Positions 54,963 to 63,135 are shown, counted from the stretch's first letter. The stretch: DNA of 64,000 nt from Rikenellaceae bacterium (GCA_900769905.1 CAAGIL010000131.1:1-64000), one strand, 5' to 3'. Numbers and translations: made by a program. The notes: generated by a model not told the origin, from the letters alone.

Positions 54963-56051
54963 ATGAAGAAATTTTTCAAATATCTGGCATTCGCGCTCAT
55001 AGCGCTGCTTTTCATCGGGACCTTTGTCTATCTCTACAGGAAGTCCCGGCCGAAGGAAATAATTTATAAGGAAATTCCTGTGGAAATCAAGGATATACGC
55101 AGAACTACCGTGGTCACGGGAAGGATTGAGCCGCGCAACGAGGTTAACGTCAAGCCGCAGATCAACGGCATCATCGCCGAGCTTTACAAGGAAGCCGGGC
55201 AGATGGTCAGGGAAGGCGAGGTCATCGCAAGGCTCAAGGTGATTCCGGATATGGGATCACAGAGTTCGGCGGAGTCCAGGCTCAGGCTGGCGGAGCTCAA
55301 CCTCAAGCAGGCGGAGACCGACTACAGGAGGGAGAAGCAGCTCTTCGACAAGGAGCTGGTGAGCGCTGACGAATACGACAAGGTAGTCCAGAGCCTGAAC
55401 CAGGCCAAGGAGGAACACGCGGCGGCAAAAGAGGCGCTGGAGGTCATCAGGGACGGCGTCAGCTCCTCCAATGCGACCGGAAGCACCACGCTCGTGCGTT
55501 CCACCATCACCGGCCTTATCCTGGACATCCCGGTCAAGGTGGGCAACTCCGTGATCCAGGCCAACACGATGAACGACGGTACCACCGTAGCCACGGTGGC
55601 GGATATGTCGGACCTCATCTTCAACGGAAGCATAGACGAGACGGAGGTGGGCGCCCTACACGAGGGTATGCCTATGTCCATCACCCTCGGTGCCCTGCCG
55701 GACTACCGTTGCGAAGCCTTCCTGGAGTACATCTCCCCGAAGGCGGTGGAGAAGAACGGTTCCAACCAGTTCGAGATCAAGGCAGCGCTCAGCAGGAGCA
55801 CCGATGTCACCATACGCTCCGGTTACAGCGCGAATGCCGAGATCGTGCTCCAGGAAGAGAAGGGAGTGCTCTCGGTGCAGGAAAGTGCCCTGGATTTCAG
55901 GGGCGACAGCACCTTCGTTTACTTAAAGACGGGTGAGAAGCAGTACGAGTCCAGACCCGTAGTCACGGGCATCAGCGACGGCATAGATATAGAAATCAAG
56001 TCCGGACTCAGGGAAGGCGACCTGGTTCGCGGCCCTCAACAGATTGACTGA
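54963..56051 (+). CDS. Periplasmic adaptor (HlyD/MacA-like membrane fusion protein)
   Basis: The 362-aa product has an N-terminal membrane anchor (about residues 7-24) and the first half of a lipoyl domain (VVTGRIEPRNEVNVKPQING). A helical hairpin (about 85-165, rich in Glu, Lys, Leu) is followed by the second lipoyl half (STITGLILDIPVKVGNSVIQ), then beta-barrel and membrane-proximal domains. It bridges the ABC permeases and the TolC channel across the periplasm. I chose ATG at 54963; the frame is open upstream into permease 2. Confidence 0.92.
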   Translation: MKKFFKYLAFALIALLFIGTFVYLYRKSRPKEIIYKEIPVEIKDIRRTTVVTGRIEPRNEVNVKPQINGIIAELYKEAGQMVREGEVIARLKVIPDMGSQSSAESRLRLAELNLKQAETDYRREKQLFDKELVSADEYDKVVQSLNQAKEEHAAAKEALEVIRDGVSSSNATGSTTLVRSTITGLILDIPVKVGNSVIQANTMNDGTTVATVADMSDLIFNGSIDETEVGALHEGMPMSITLGALPDYRCEAFLEYISPKAVEKNGSNQFEIKAALSRSTDVTIRSGYSANAEIVLQEEKGVLSVQESALDFRGDSTFVYLKTGEKQYESRPVVTGISDGIDIEIKSGLREGDLVRGPQQID

Positions 56052-56066
56052 TAAAGGAAGTTTGCA

Positions 56067-57398
56067 ATGAAAAAGATTTTGATACTTGCGCTAAGCGTAC
56101 TTGCAGGCGGCAATCTGCGTGCGGAGCAGCGCGAATGGACGCTCGGGCAGTGCATCAGCTACGCCCTGGAGAACAATATCTCAGTGCGCTCCGGCGGCTT
56201 GCAGGTGGAGCAGAAGGAGTTGGACTACGACTCGGCAAGGGGCCGCGTGCTCCCGGCAGTGAGCGCATCGGCATCCGAGAACTTCTCCTTCGGACGAGGT
56301 CTTACGGCCGATAATACCTACACCAACTCGAATACCAGTTCCACCTCCTTCGGTCTGGGAGCGGAAGTGCCTGTGTTCCAGGGACTGCAGCTCAGCAACG
56401 GCATCAAGATGAGCCGTCTCGACCTGGAAGCCGCCACCGCCGACCTGGAGAAGGCGAAGGATGACATAAGGGTAGCCGTGACTCAGGCTTATGTGCAGAT
56501 ACTATACGACCTCCAGGTGCGCCGCGTAGCCCGGGCCCAGGCTGAGCACGATGCGCAGCTCCTGGAGCAGATTGTCGCCCGCAAGGAAGCGGGCAAGGTC
56601 AGCTCCGCGGATGTTTCAGCCCAGAAGGCTACCCTTGCCGGCAGCAAACTCAGCCTCACCCAGGCCGAGAACAATCTCAGGCTCTCCACCCTTGCCCTGA
56701 CCCAGCTCCTGGAACTGCCTTCGCCGGATGGTTTCAGCATTGTGGAGCCTTCGGAGGACGAACTTGTGCCGGGACTGCTCTGCAACCCTGAGGAGATTTA
56801 TCTGCGGGCCCTGGGCATCAGACCGGTAATCCGCTCCGCCGAGCTCCAGCTTGAGCGCTCCCGCATAGGCATTGACCAGGCAAAGGGAGCCTATCTCCCT
56901 TCGCTCTCTCTGAGCGGCGGAATAGGCACCAACTACTATACCACCAGCAATGTGACCATGCCGACTTTCGCCGAGCAGATGAAGCGCAATTTCAGCCAGT
57001 ATATAGGTGTCTCGCTGAATATTCCGATTTTCTCCCGCTTCAGCACCAGAAACGGCGTGCGCAGCGCCCAGCTCAATTATGAAAGCAGCCAGTTGAGCCT
57101 GGAGAACGCCAGAAAGGACCTCTACAAGGAAATCCAGCAGGCTTATTGCAATGCTGTGAATGCCGGGGAGAAGCTGGCCAGCAGCGAAGAATCCGCCCTC
57201 AGTTCGCGCGAACACTACGAGCTGGTGGAGCAGAAGTACCTTGCCGGCAAGGCTGGCATCTCGGACTACAATGATGCCAAGAACAGCCGCCTCCAGGCGG
57301 AGTGCGAACTGCTCAAGGCCCGCTACGAAGCCTACTTCCAGGCCCGCCTGCTAGCCTTCTACGGAGGAGAGCCCCTCTCCTCCGCAGAAGGGCAGTAG
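56067..57398 (+). CDS. TolC-family outer-membrane efflux channel
   Basis: The 443-aa protein has a signal peptide (ILILALSVLAGGNLRA) and the two OEP repeats of TolC. Each starts with long helical coils (REWTLGQCISYALENNISVR; later ARKDLYKEIQQAYCNAVNAG) separated by beta strands such as SSTSFGLGAEVPVFQGLQLS and QYIGVSLNIPIFSRFSTRNG. It forms the outer channel of the MacAB-like exporter. It ends 24 bases before the repeat array at 57422. Confidence 0.93.
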   Translation: MKKILILALSVLAGGNLRAEQREWTLGQCISYALENNISVRSGGLQVEQKELDYDSARGRVLPAVSASASENFSFGRGLTADNTYTNSNTSSTSFGLGAEVPVFQGLQLSNGIKMSRLDLEAATADLEKAKDDIRVAVTQAYVQILYDLQVRRVARAQAEHDAQLLEQIVARKEAGKVSSADVSAQKATLAGSKLSLTQAENNLRLSTLALTQLLELPSPDGFSIVEPSEDELVPGLLCNPEEIYLRALGIRPVIRSAELQLERSRIGIDQAKGAYLPSLSLSGGIGTNYYTTSNVTMPTFAEQMKRNFSQYIGVSLNIPIFSRFSTRNGVRSAQLNYESSQLSLENARKDLYKEIQQAYCNAVNAGEKLASSEESALSSREHYELVEQKYLAGKAGISDYNDAKNSRLQAECELLKARYEAYFQARLLAFYGGEPLSSAEGQ

Positions 57399-57421
57399 CG
57401 GCAAATCTCGGCAATGTGCTC

Positions 57422-57700
57422 GGGCTTGAAAAAGCCCGTTTTGATCCCGCGAGGCCATCTGGAAGGGCGAATGGGATTGAAAATGCCCGTTTTGAGCCCG
57501 CGACGGCTGTCTGAGACGGGTTGAGAGGGGTAAATGGGATTGAAAATGCCGATTCTGAGCCAGAGAGCGATGTCGGGAAGGGCCACGGGCTCAGAAAGCC
57601 GAGATTTGATCCCGAGAAGCCCTCGGAATGGGGTTCAGAGGGGTTGATTGGGCTCAGGAATAGCACTTTTGATCCCGGGAGGCCATTGGGAAGGGCGCGG
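57422..57700. repeat. Array of alternating 51-bp and 63-bp degenerate repeats (five units)
   Basis: Five units begin with GGG[C/A]T at 57422, 57473, 57536, 57587 and 57650, with lengths 51, 63, 51, 63 and 51. The 63-bp units carry an extra block of about 12 bases with the core AGAGGGG. About 20-25 bases into each unit is a [T/C]TGA[T/G]CC[C/A] motif, and most units end near GGGAAGGGC. The array fills nearly the whole space (57399-57703) between the convergent TolC and M56 genes. There are no unique spacers, so this is not CRISPR. A second array of the same type starts at 63838. Confidence 0.85.
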
Positions 57701-57703
57701 GGG

Positions 57704-58942
57704 CTATTTTTTAATCCTGAACTCCACCGGGAAGGTGAAGGTGACATCTATTGCCTCCCCGTCCTTTTTCCCCGGTGTCCAGTCGGGAGAAGCCTGGACT
57801 ACCCTCAGGGCCTCTTTGTCCAGAGATTCGCAGACTCCTCGCAGTACTTTGACGTTCGCCACTTTGCCGTCCTTTCCTACGGTGAATCCGACCATCACGC
57901 GTCCGCTAAGGCTGTCCCTCTTTGCCTCTTCCGGATAATACAGGTTGTCCATAACCCACTTTGCAAATTCATTTGCGTCGCCTCCGTTGAATTTCGGCCT
58001 TTCGTCCGGCACAACATTCTGTTGCTGATTAGCCGGGCTTTCACTAACTTTGTCGTCGGAAACATTGCCGGAGTAATCCACGACTGTTCTGGCGTTGAGC
58101 GCCAGGGATCCGCAAATAAGCGGAATGATGTAGAGGACTTTCAAGCCTCTCATCACAGATGCTTTTGGTTTTGACATCATAGTAATACGATTTTTAAAAA
58201 TACTGTGATTAAAGCTGTTGGTGATTGAGTAGCCGCTCGCACTGACAGCTTTTCTTATCAATGAATACTGATACTCCTTTATGTCTGCGCCTCCTTTGAG
58301 GACTGAATCGTCCGCCTCGAATTCGTGAATGGCCCTCAAGTCTCTTCTCAGGAGCCAGATTGCCGGATTGAACCACTGAAAGGCGGATATCAGGTCCATC
58401 AGGAGTACATCCAGGGAGTGCCTTAATCTGACATGGGCTTTTTCGTGTTCAAGAATATGTCTGTTCCCGCTTTCGAGGTCTTTGCTGCTCATTACAATCC
58501 ATTTCATCCAGCTGAAAGGTGGGATGTCAGCATCGCTTATCATCAACTCGTCCCCTTCAGGGGTGATATGACATCTGCACGACTTGATGAGCTTGAGTAC
58601 ACTAATGACTCCGGCCATCGTCCTTGCCAGAACAAAGCTGACCCCAAGCCAGTAGATGGATATGAGCAGGTATTCCCAGATACTGCGGCCTGCTTCTTCC
58701 CCGGATGCGGCAGGTGCACTCAAATCTTCCACATTTTCAACAATCTCCGGAAGCGGAAGTGCCCTATGCACCGTAATGATGCATAAAGGCAGGACAAAAG
58801 AGCCAAGGCAACTGAGCAGGAGCACCAGCCTGTTGAACCTGTGCATCTTTTCTGAGCTGAGGAACAACTTGAATCCGAGGTAGAACGCGGTCAAAATCAA
58901 AGCTGCCTTAACTTCGTATATGAGAAACTGGGACATAGGCAT
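57704..58942 (-). CDS. BlaR1-like M56 metallopeptidase fused to a TonB C-terminal domain
   Basis: The 412-aa product has about four N-terminal membrane helices (residues 9-28, 36-56, 87-112 and one after the active site), an M56 zinc-peptidase motif HEKAH (166-170) with E in HEFEADD, a further helix (about 264-282), then a periplasmic TonB-type domain (about 325-412). The TonB domain is marked by YPEEAKRDSLSGRVMVGFTV and FTFPVEFRIKK. It probably senses an envelope signal and triggers cleavage of the BlaI-like repressor encoded upstream. The genes overlap by one base. Confidence 0.9.
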   Translation of the reverse strand: MPMSQFLIYEVKAALILTAFYLGFKLFLSSEKMHRFNRLVLLLSCLGSFVLPLCIITVHRALPLPEIVENVEDLSAPAASGEEAGRSIWEYLLISIYWLGVSFVLARTMAGVISVLKLIKSCRCHITPEGDELMISDADIPPFSWMKWIVMSSKDLESGNRHILEHEKAHVRLRHSLDVLLMDLISAFQWFNPAIWLLRRDLRAIHEFEADDSVLKGGADIKEYQYSLIRKAVSASGYSITNSFNHSIFKNRITMMSKPKASVMRGLKVLYIIPLICGSLALNARTVVDYSGNVSDDKVSESPANQQQNVVPDERPKFNGGDANEFAKWVMDNLYYPEEAKRDSLSGRVMVGFTVGKDGKVANVKVLRGVCESLDKEALRVVQASPDWTPGKKDGEAIDVTFTFPVEFRIKK

Positions 58943-59304
58943 TATTTCTGTTGTTCAATATGAGCTATGATTTCCTTCAACTGCTTGACATCAAGCTTTT
59001 CTTCCTCAAGAAACTGGGACACCACGCTTGCGAATGAATTATTGTAGTACCTCTCCACGATGGTGTTGACCGTGGAGCTGCGGTATTCCTTCTCTGAAAT
59101 TCTAACCTTGTATATGAATGTATTGGCTATTGGACTGCGCGAAAGAAACCCTTTGTTTTCCAGAAAGGATACCTGAGTCGCCACAGTCGTATAGCTAGGA
59201 CGGGGCTCCGGCAAGCTGTTCACCAGATCCCTTATGCACATATCCCCTTTTCCCCAAAAGAGTTTCATCAATTCCTCTTCCTTGGCTGTCAATGTCTTTT
59301 TCAT
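58942..59304 (-). CDS. BlaI/MecI-family transcriptional repressor
   Basis: The 120-aa product has a winged helix domain (about residues 3-75) with LTAKEEELMKLFWGKGDMCI and PSYTTVATQVSFLENKGFL, the recognition region of BlaI/MecI/CopY repressors. A C-terminal dimerisation helix region follows. I chose the ATG at 59304 after the promoter box. Repressors of this family bind dyads at their own promoter and are cleaved after the partner M56 protein senses a signal; a dyad is present at 59338-59354. Target genes beyond the pair are unknown. Confidence 0.92.
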   Translation of the reverse strand: MKKTLTAKEEELMKLFWGKGDMCIRDLVNSLPEPRPSYTTVATQVSFLENKGFLSRSPIANTFIYKVRISEKEYRSSTVNTIVERYYNNSFASVVSQFLEEEKLDVKQLKEIIAHIEQQK

Positions 59305-59321
59305 TATCTCTTCCTTTTTTG

Positions 59322-59329
59322 CAAATATA
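59322..59329 (-). promoter_or_regulatory. Bacteroidota -7 promoter box for the blaI-M56 operon
   Basis: The minus strand reads TATATTTG followed by C, 18-25 bases before the ATG at 59304, matching TAnnTTTG. Confidence 0.6.
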
Positions 59330-59337
59330 AACATAAT

Positions 59338-59354
59338 TACTAAATTTTATAGTA
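59338..59354. promoter_or_regulatory. Candidate BlaI operator dyad
   Basis: TACTA, seven bases, TAGTA forms a dyad just upstream of the blaI -7 box, where it would cover the -33 region. A further inverted half-site TTAGTAA lies at 59370-59376, complementary to TTACTAA at 59337-59343. Position and symmetry fit BlaI-type autoregulation; the sequence differs from the staphylococcal TACA/TGTA core. Confidence 0.5.
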
Positions 59355-59498
59355 GTATCGCTAAAATAATTAGTAAAATTACCAACTGCTTTAGGATACC
59401 TTGTCCACAAACTACCGTAAAATTATGGACAAAGTTACATTCTGGAACAATTTTGAAAATATATTGGCCTTACTTGAACATATTGTTCGATAATTGTT

Positions 59499-59506
59499 TA
59501 TATTTG
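59499..59506 (+). promoter_or_regulatory. Bacteroidota -7 promoter box for the coiled-coil lipoprotein
   Basis: TATATTTG followed by C matches TAnnTTTG. It is 210 bases before the ATG at 59717, which implies an unusually long 5' leader. Confidence 0.55.
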
Positions 59507-59509
59507 CGT

Positions 59510-59716
59510 GACCATGTTTGCAAATGTGAAAAATATCCCTTCCGTGCACCTCTTTTTAACTAAGGGGGGGGGTAGTACTATAACAGATTACCCCGTAAGG
59601 GTCACATTTTTCAATATTATTCGACTTATCACCCGGAATTCACAATTGTGGAATCCGGCGTTGTTGTGTTTATACCCCGCTGACAATCACATCTTTAATA
59701 ATATTTCAGTCTAATT
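59510..59716 (+). other. Long 5' leader with G9 tract and 26-bp palindrome
   Basis: The stretch between the promoter box and the lipoprotein ATG holds a run of nine G (59564-59572), a short hairpin ACCC/GGGT (59590-59602) and an imperfect palindrome at 59633-59658 (11 of 13 pairs, centre AATT). A 68-codon frame crosses it but shows no protein-like features. No known riboswitch was recognised. Confidence 0.5.
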
Positions 59717-62344
59717 ATGAAAAAAAATCTTATTGCATTATCGCTTGTCGGCATCATGCTGTTGCCGTCTTGCGTGAAGGACATTGAATCTCCTTCAGTG
59801 ACTGCTGTTCGCGATGCGAAGGCTGCCGAACTTCAGTCCATTGCGGAACTCAACAATGCCAACGCCCAGGCTGCGCTTACTCTAGCCAATGCCGAGGCTG
59901 CCCTGAAGGTGGCTGAAGCCAAGGCAAAGGAAGCCGAGGCCCAGAAACTCGCTGCCGAGACTGAGCTTATCAAGGTTCAGGCAGAGCTTGAGGCCGTGAA
60001 TGTGGAAATCGCCAAGGTAAAGCTTGAGGAAGAGAAGGTACAGCTCGAAATCAAGAAGGCAGAACTTGAGGCTAAACTCATACAGCTTGAGAACCTCAAG
60101 GCACAGGCAGAGCTCCTTCAGGCCCAGGTTGCCGCAGAGCTTGAGCGCCTTTCAGTTGAGCTCGAAGAGGCTCTGCTCCGCGCAAAGGTTTCTCTGCTTG
60201 AGGCTCAGAAGGCTTACAACCAGGCAGCTGCAGACCTTGACAACGACGGTCTCATCACCCTTGCAAACACTTACTTCAGCGCTTGTGAGGCTCTTTATGA
60301 GGCACAGAGCCAGCTCGCGCAGGACAAGGTTACCCTTACCCGTCTGGAGAACGGTCTCGTTGACCTCCAGCAGGCCAAGGCAGAGCAGATTCTTGCCAAC
60401 AAGCGCGTGATTGCCCAAATCAAAACCTATGCCGAGAAGCTTGAAGGCTTGCGCTCTACTCCGATAGAAGATCTCATGGCAATGGAAAGCGAGGCTTTGT
60501 CTGCTATGCTCGATGCTTCAATCGTTGCTGCTGAGCGCGCAGAAGAGCTTGGCGCAGCAGAAGATGCATGGAGGGATGGATACTACAAGATTTTAGAGAA
60601 TCCATATAGCAACCTTGATCCTTTCATCGTTAATGTTCCTGACTATAGGATTGACATTTATGGTTTCATTGACGAAAATAACAACTGGGCACGCGGCTTC
60701 TATCACGAAGGTGAAATGGTAAAGCTTATCTCTGCATACAGTGTTGAAACCGAGGATATTGAAATCGAAGGTGACCTCTTTACTAATATAGTATTCAAGC
60801 CTGTTGTGGCGGATAAGGATGCTTTTGACCTGCTGATATCTGATATCAAGGCTGCCGAGAACGAGATGTATGAAAACAATATTGAATGGCCGACCACTGC
60901 TTTGGATGATAATAGGAAGAGCCTGGAAAGATATACTGCTGCGCTTGAAGATCTCGAGCCTATTGTTGCAGAATACCAGGCTGCCTACGATGCTGCTGTA
61001 GCTGCTTATGAGGCAACGCTTGAATCGCTTAATGCGGCCAGGGATGCTTACAATGATTATTTTTATGAGCATTACAATGGAATCAATGCCGCATATAATG
61101 ATGCTTGGGCAAAGTATAATGAAGCTGTTAATGCTGAGAATGCTGCCCGCGACGAGTTGAGTTGGCTTCGTCCCGAGTCTGTAATCAAATCCGATATAGA
61201 GACCTGGGAAGAGAATGTAGTATACGGTGAGCGCAGATTGGCTGAAGCAGAGGATGCAGTCAGCGAGGATGATGCCGCTGCCGTTGAGACTGCTCAGGCT
61301 AAGGTGGATGCCCAGAAGGCAGTTGTGGATGCAAAGCAGGCTGCTTACGATGCGGCCTATGCGGCAATGCGTGCTGCAAAGCTCGCCTGGATAGCAGATC
61401 CTACTGCCGAGAAAGAGGCAGCCTACAACGAGGCTGAAACCGCAAGGAGTGAAGCTGAGGCCGTGCTTGTGGAGGAAAGCGGTAAACTCAACGATTTTAT
61501 CATTGCCCTCAACGATGCTAAAGACGTATACCAGAACGAACTTGATCAGGTAGAGTTGGCAAACAACGATCTTGTTAGGTATAAAGAGATGCTTGAAAGT
61601 TATCGTACCGAGCTTGAAAACCGTAAAGCCGCTGAGCAGAAACTCGAGGAAGCCATCGCAGCAAGTGAGCAGGCTTACGAGGCGGTGGAGGCAGCCCAGG
61701 CACAGCTGGAGGATGTTGACGAAGAATGGCAAGCTTTGTGGGAGGCATTTAGAAATTGCAACAACGAGAGTAATGAAGCGATGGATGCGATGAGTGCTGC
61801 TGAATCAGCCCTTGAGGATGCCAAGAGACGTTGTAGATACGACAATTATGTCTCTTGGATTAGTTCATGTGAGAATAATATCAGCTATTTTGAGACTCTT
61901 CTCGAAAACGAAAATGCCCGTCACGAGGATGCATTGGCTGCAATAGCAGAGGATGAGCAGGCTTTCGCTGAAATGTTCGCAGAGGAAGCAGCATACAACG
62001 CAGCAGTAACCGAGCTCAACGATGTGCTTATGGCCGCCTGGAAGGATGCCTTCGCAGCAAACGTAGTTGCCGAGAACGAAGCCGCTGAGGCAGAGGCTCA
62101 GTACGATGCCATCGCTGCCGCTCTTGACAACGAAATCTCACTTGAGGAGTATATCACCGACTGCGAAGCAGAGATTGCTGACCTTGAGGCAGAGAACGCA
62201 GACCTCAGCAGAATCGAGTCTCAGGAAATCCTGATTGAGCGCTACAAGAACCGCATCGCAGCTCTTGAGACCAAGGTTTCTATTCTCGAGACCAAGGTGG
62301 CAGAGGCCAAAGAGGCACTTGACGCAGCATCAGCAACTGAATAG
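59717..62344 (+). CDS. Large Ala/Glu-rich coiled-coil surface lipoprotein
   Basis: This 875-aa product has lipobox signal LVGIMLLPSC (Cys about 19). A long Ala/Glu/Leu/Lys coiled coil (about residues 30-185, with repeated AEAKAKEAEAQKLA-like heptads) comes first. A non-coiled beta-like insert (about 290-375, containing NPYSNLDPFIVNVPDYRIDI) interrupts it, and a second very long coiled-coil region runs from about 380 to 870. I do not recognise a named family; it looks like a membrane-tethered fibre or stalk. Codons in the middle are visibly more AT-rich than at both ends. An outer-membrane barrel gene follows 14 bases downstream. Confidence 0.85.
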   Translation: MKKNLIALSLVGIMLLPSCVKDIESPSVTAVRDAKAAELQSIAELNNANAQAALTLANAEAALKVAEAKAKEAEAQKLAAETELIKVQAELEAVNVEIAKVKLEEEKVQLEIKKAELEAKLIQLENLKAQAELLQAQVAAELERLSVELEEALLRAKVSLLEAQKAYNQAAADLDNDGLITLANTYFSACEALYEAQSQLAQDKVTLTRLENGLVDLQQAKAEQILANKRVIAQIKTYAEKLEGLRSTPIEDLMAMESEALSAMLDASIVAAERAEELGAAEDAWRDGYYKILENPYSNLDPFIVNVPDYRIDIYGFIDENNNWARGFYHEGEMVKLISAYSVETEDIEIEGDLFTNIVFKPVVADKDAFDLLISDIKAAENEMYENNIEWPTTALDDNRKSLERYTAALEDLEPIVAEYQAAYDAAVAAYEATLESLNAARDAYNDYFYEHYNGINAAYNDAWAKYNEAVNAENAARDELSWLRPESVIKSDIETWEENVVYGERRLAEAEDAVSEDDAAAVETAQAKVDAQKAVVDAKQAAYDAAYAAMRAAKLAWIADPTAEKEAAYNEAETARSEAEAVLVEESGKLNDFIIALNDAKDVYQNELDQVELANNDLVRYKEMLESYRTELENRKAAEQKLEEAIAASEQAYEAVEAAQAQLEDVDEEWQALWEAFRNCNNESNEAMDAMSAAESALEDAKRRCRYDNYVSWISSCENNISYFETLLENENARHEDALAAIAEDEQAFAEMFAEEAAYNAAVTELNDVLMAAWKDAFAANVVAENEAAEAEAQYDAIAAALDNEISLEEYITDCEAEIADLEAENADLSRIESQEILIERYKNRIAALETKVSILETKVAEAKEALDAASATE

Positions 62345-62358
62345 TAAACACGAAGAAT

Positions 62359-63135
62359 ATGAATATCAAGCGAATGACAGCCATACTGGCTTTCGCGACG
62401 ATAGCACTCGCAGCAGCTGCGGGGACAGGCGATAAGAAAGCCTGTCCTGCAGACTGCGGAGCGGAGGAAAAGCCTGTCCGCATCGCAGTGTCCCTGACTA
62501 TGGGACCGAGCAGCTACAGCAGTGCAATCGCACAGTCGGGAAATCTTCCGGTCTACGAGGCCGAGGCCCCGTCCGCCAACTGGATGGACAAGGGGACCGC
62601 ATTCGGCATCGAAGGCAGCGTTCTCTTCAAGAGCGGGTGGAGGATTGACCTCGGCGGAAGCTACGGCTACAGCGTCAATCCGGGAAAGGCCGGATTGGCA
62701 GGAACAGCCAGTGGAGGCGTCCTGGAACCGGGAGACATTCCGGAGTACAGGGCAGTCGCCTCCCAGCAGAGCAATGCCTTCCTCGCATACATCGCAGGAG
62801 GCTACTGCTTCAAGGTGCCGTCAGCACCGGCTCTGAAGCCTTATGTGGGTCTGAAAGTTCTGGGTTCTTATGCTCATAACTGGAAGAACTACAATGAGAT
62901 GTATTCTATGGGAACGTCAGTGACGGAGAGCCTGGCGATAGGAGTATCCGCAGTTCTGGGAGTTGATTACTTCCTGGGCCGCAACTTCTACGTGGGAGCA
63001 AGCGTGGATGCAGTACGCTATGTGTACAGCTACACAGCGATGCGTCCGCAGGAGGGCCTTGGGGCCCTTGCTGCCAGTGCCCACAACATAGGAGCCATTG
63101 CCGCACCTATGCTTAAGATTGGATTCGTCTTCTGA
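62359..63135 (+). CDS. Outer-membrane beta-barrel protein, partner of the coiled-coil lipoprotein
   Basis: The 258-aa product has a signal peptide (RMTAILAFATIALAAAA) and a small N-terminal linker with two cysteines (KKACPADCGAEEKP). A beta barrel of about eight strands follows (IAVSLTMGPSSYSSAI, WRIDLGGSYGYSVN, ALKPYVGLKVLGSYAHN, MLKIGFVF). It ends in phenylalanine, the barrel-assembly signal. It is co-directional and 14 bases from the coiled-coil gene and is followed by a terminator, so the two form a separate transcription unit. The function is unknown. Confidence 0.82.
   Translation: MNIKRMTAILAFATIALAAAAGTGDKKACPADCGAEEKPVRIAVSLTMGPSSYSSAIAQSGNLPVYEAEAPSANWMDKGTAFGIEGSVLFKSGWRIDLGGSYGYSVNPGKAGLAGTASGGVLEPGDIPEYRAVASQQSNAFLAYIAGGYCFKVPSAPALKPYVGLKVLGSYAHNWKNYNEMYSMGTSVTESLAIGVSAVLGVDYFLGRNFYVGASVDAVRYVYSYTAMRPQEGLGALAASAHNIGAIAAPMLKIGFVF

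Noticed and set aside
57422..57700. CRISPR array from regularly spaced repeats
   Set aside because: Units are directly adjacent, all parts of each unit are related to other units, no unique spacers exist and no cas genes are present.
57422..57700. Compensatory hairpin conserved in each repeat unit
   Set aside because: The GGG[C/A]T start and TGA[T/G]CCC motif within a unit are near-complementary but mismatch consistently at one position. Pairing between adjacent units is better in some cases only, so no covariation claim is justified.
57313..57747. 144-codon minus-strand frame through the repeat array, encoding a periodic GSKRAF-like peptide
   Set aside because: The frame stays open because unit lengths are multiples of three. 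The equivalent frame of the second array hits a stop inside the 63-bp unit, so coding is not conserved.
59508..59714. 68-codon frame in the leader of the coiled-coil lipoprotein
   Set aside because: Composition is not protein-like, it includes the G9 tract and has no ribosome binding site; treated as leader.
60593..61732. 379-codon open frame antisense to the coiled-coil lipoprotein
   Set aside because: It mirrors a strong plus-strand gene with biased Ala/Glu codons. The predicted protein is hydrophobic noise without motifs or a promoter.
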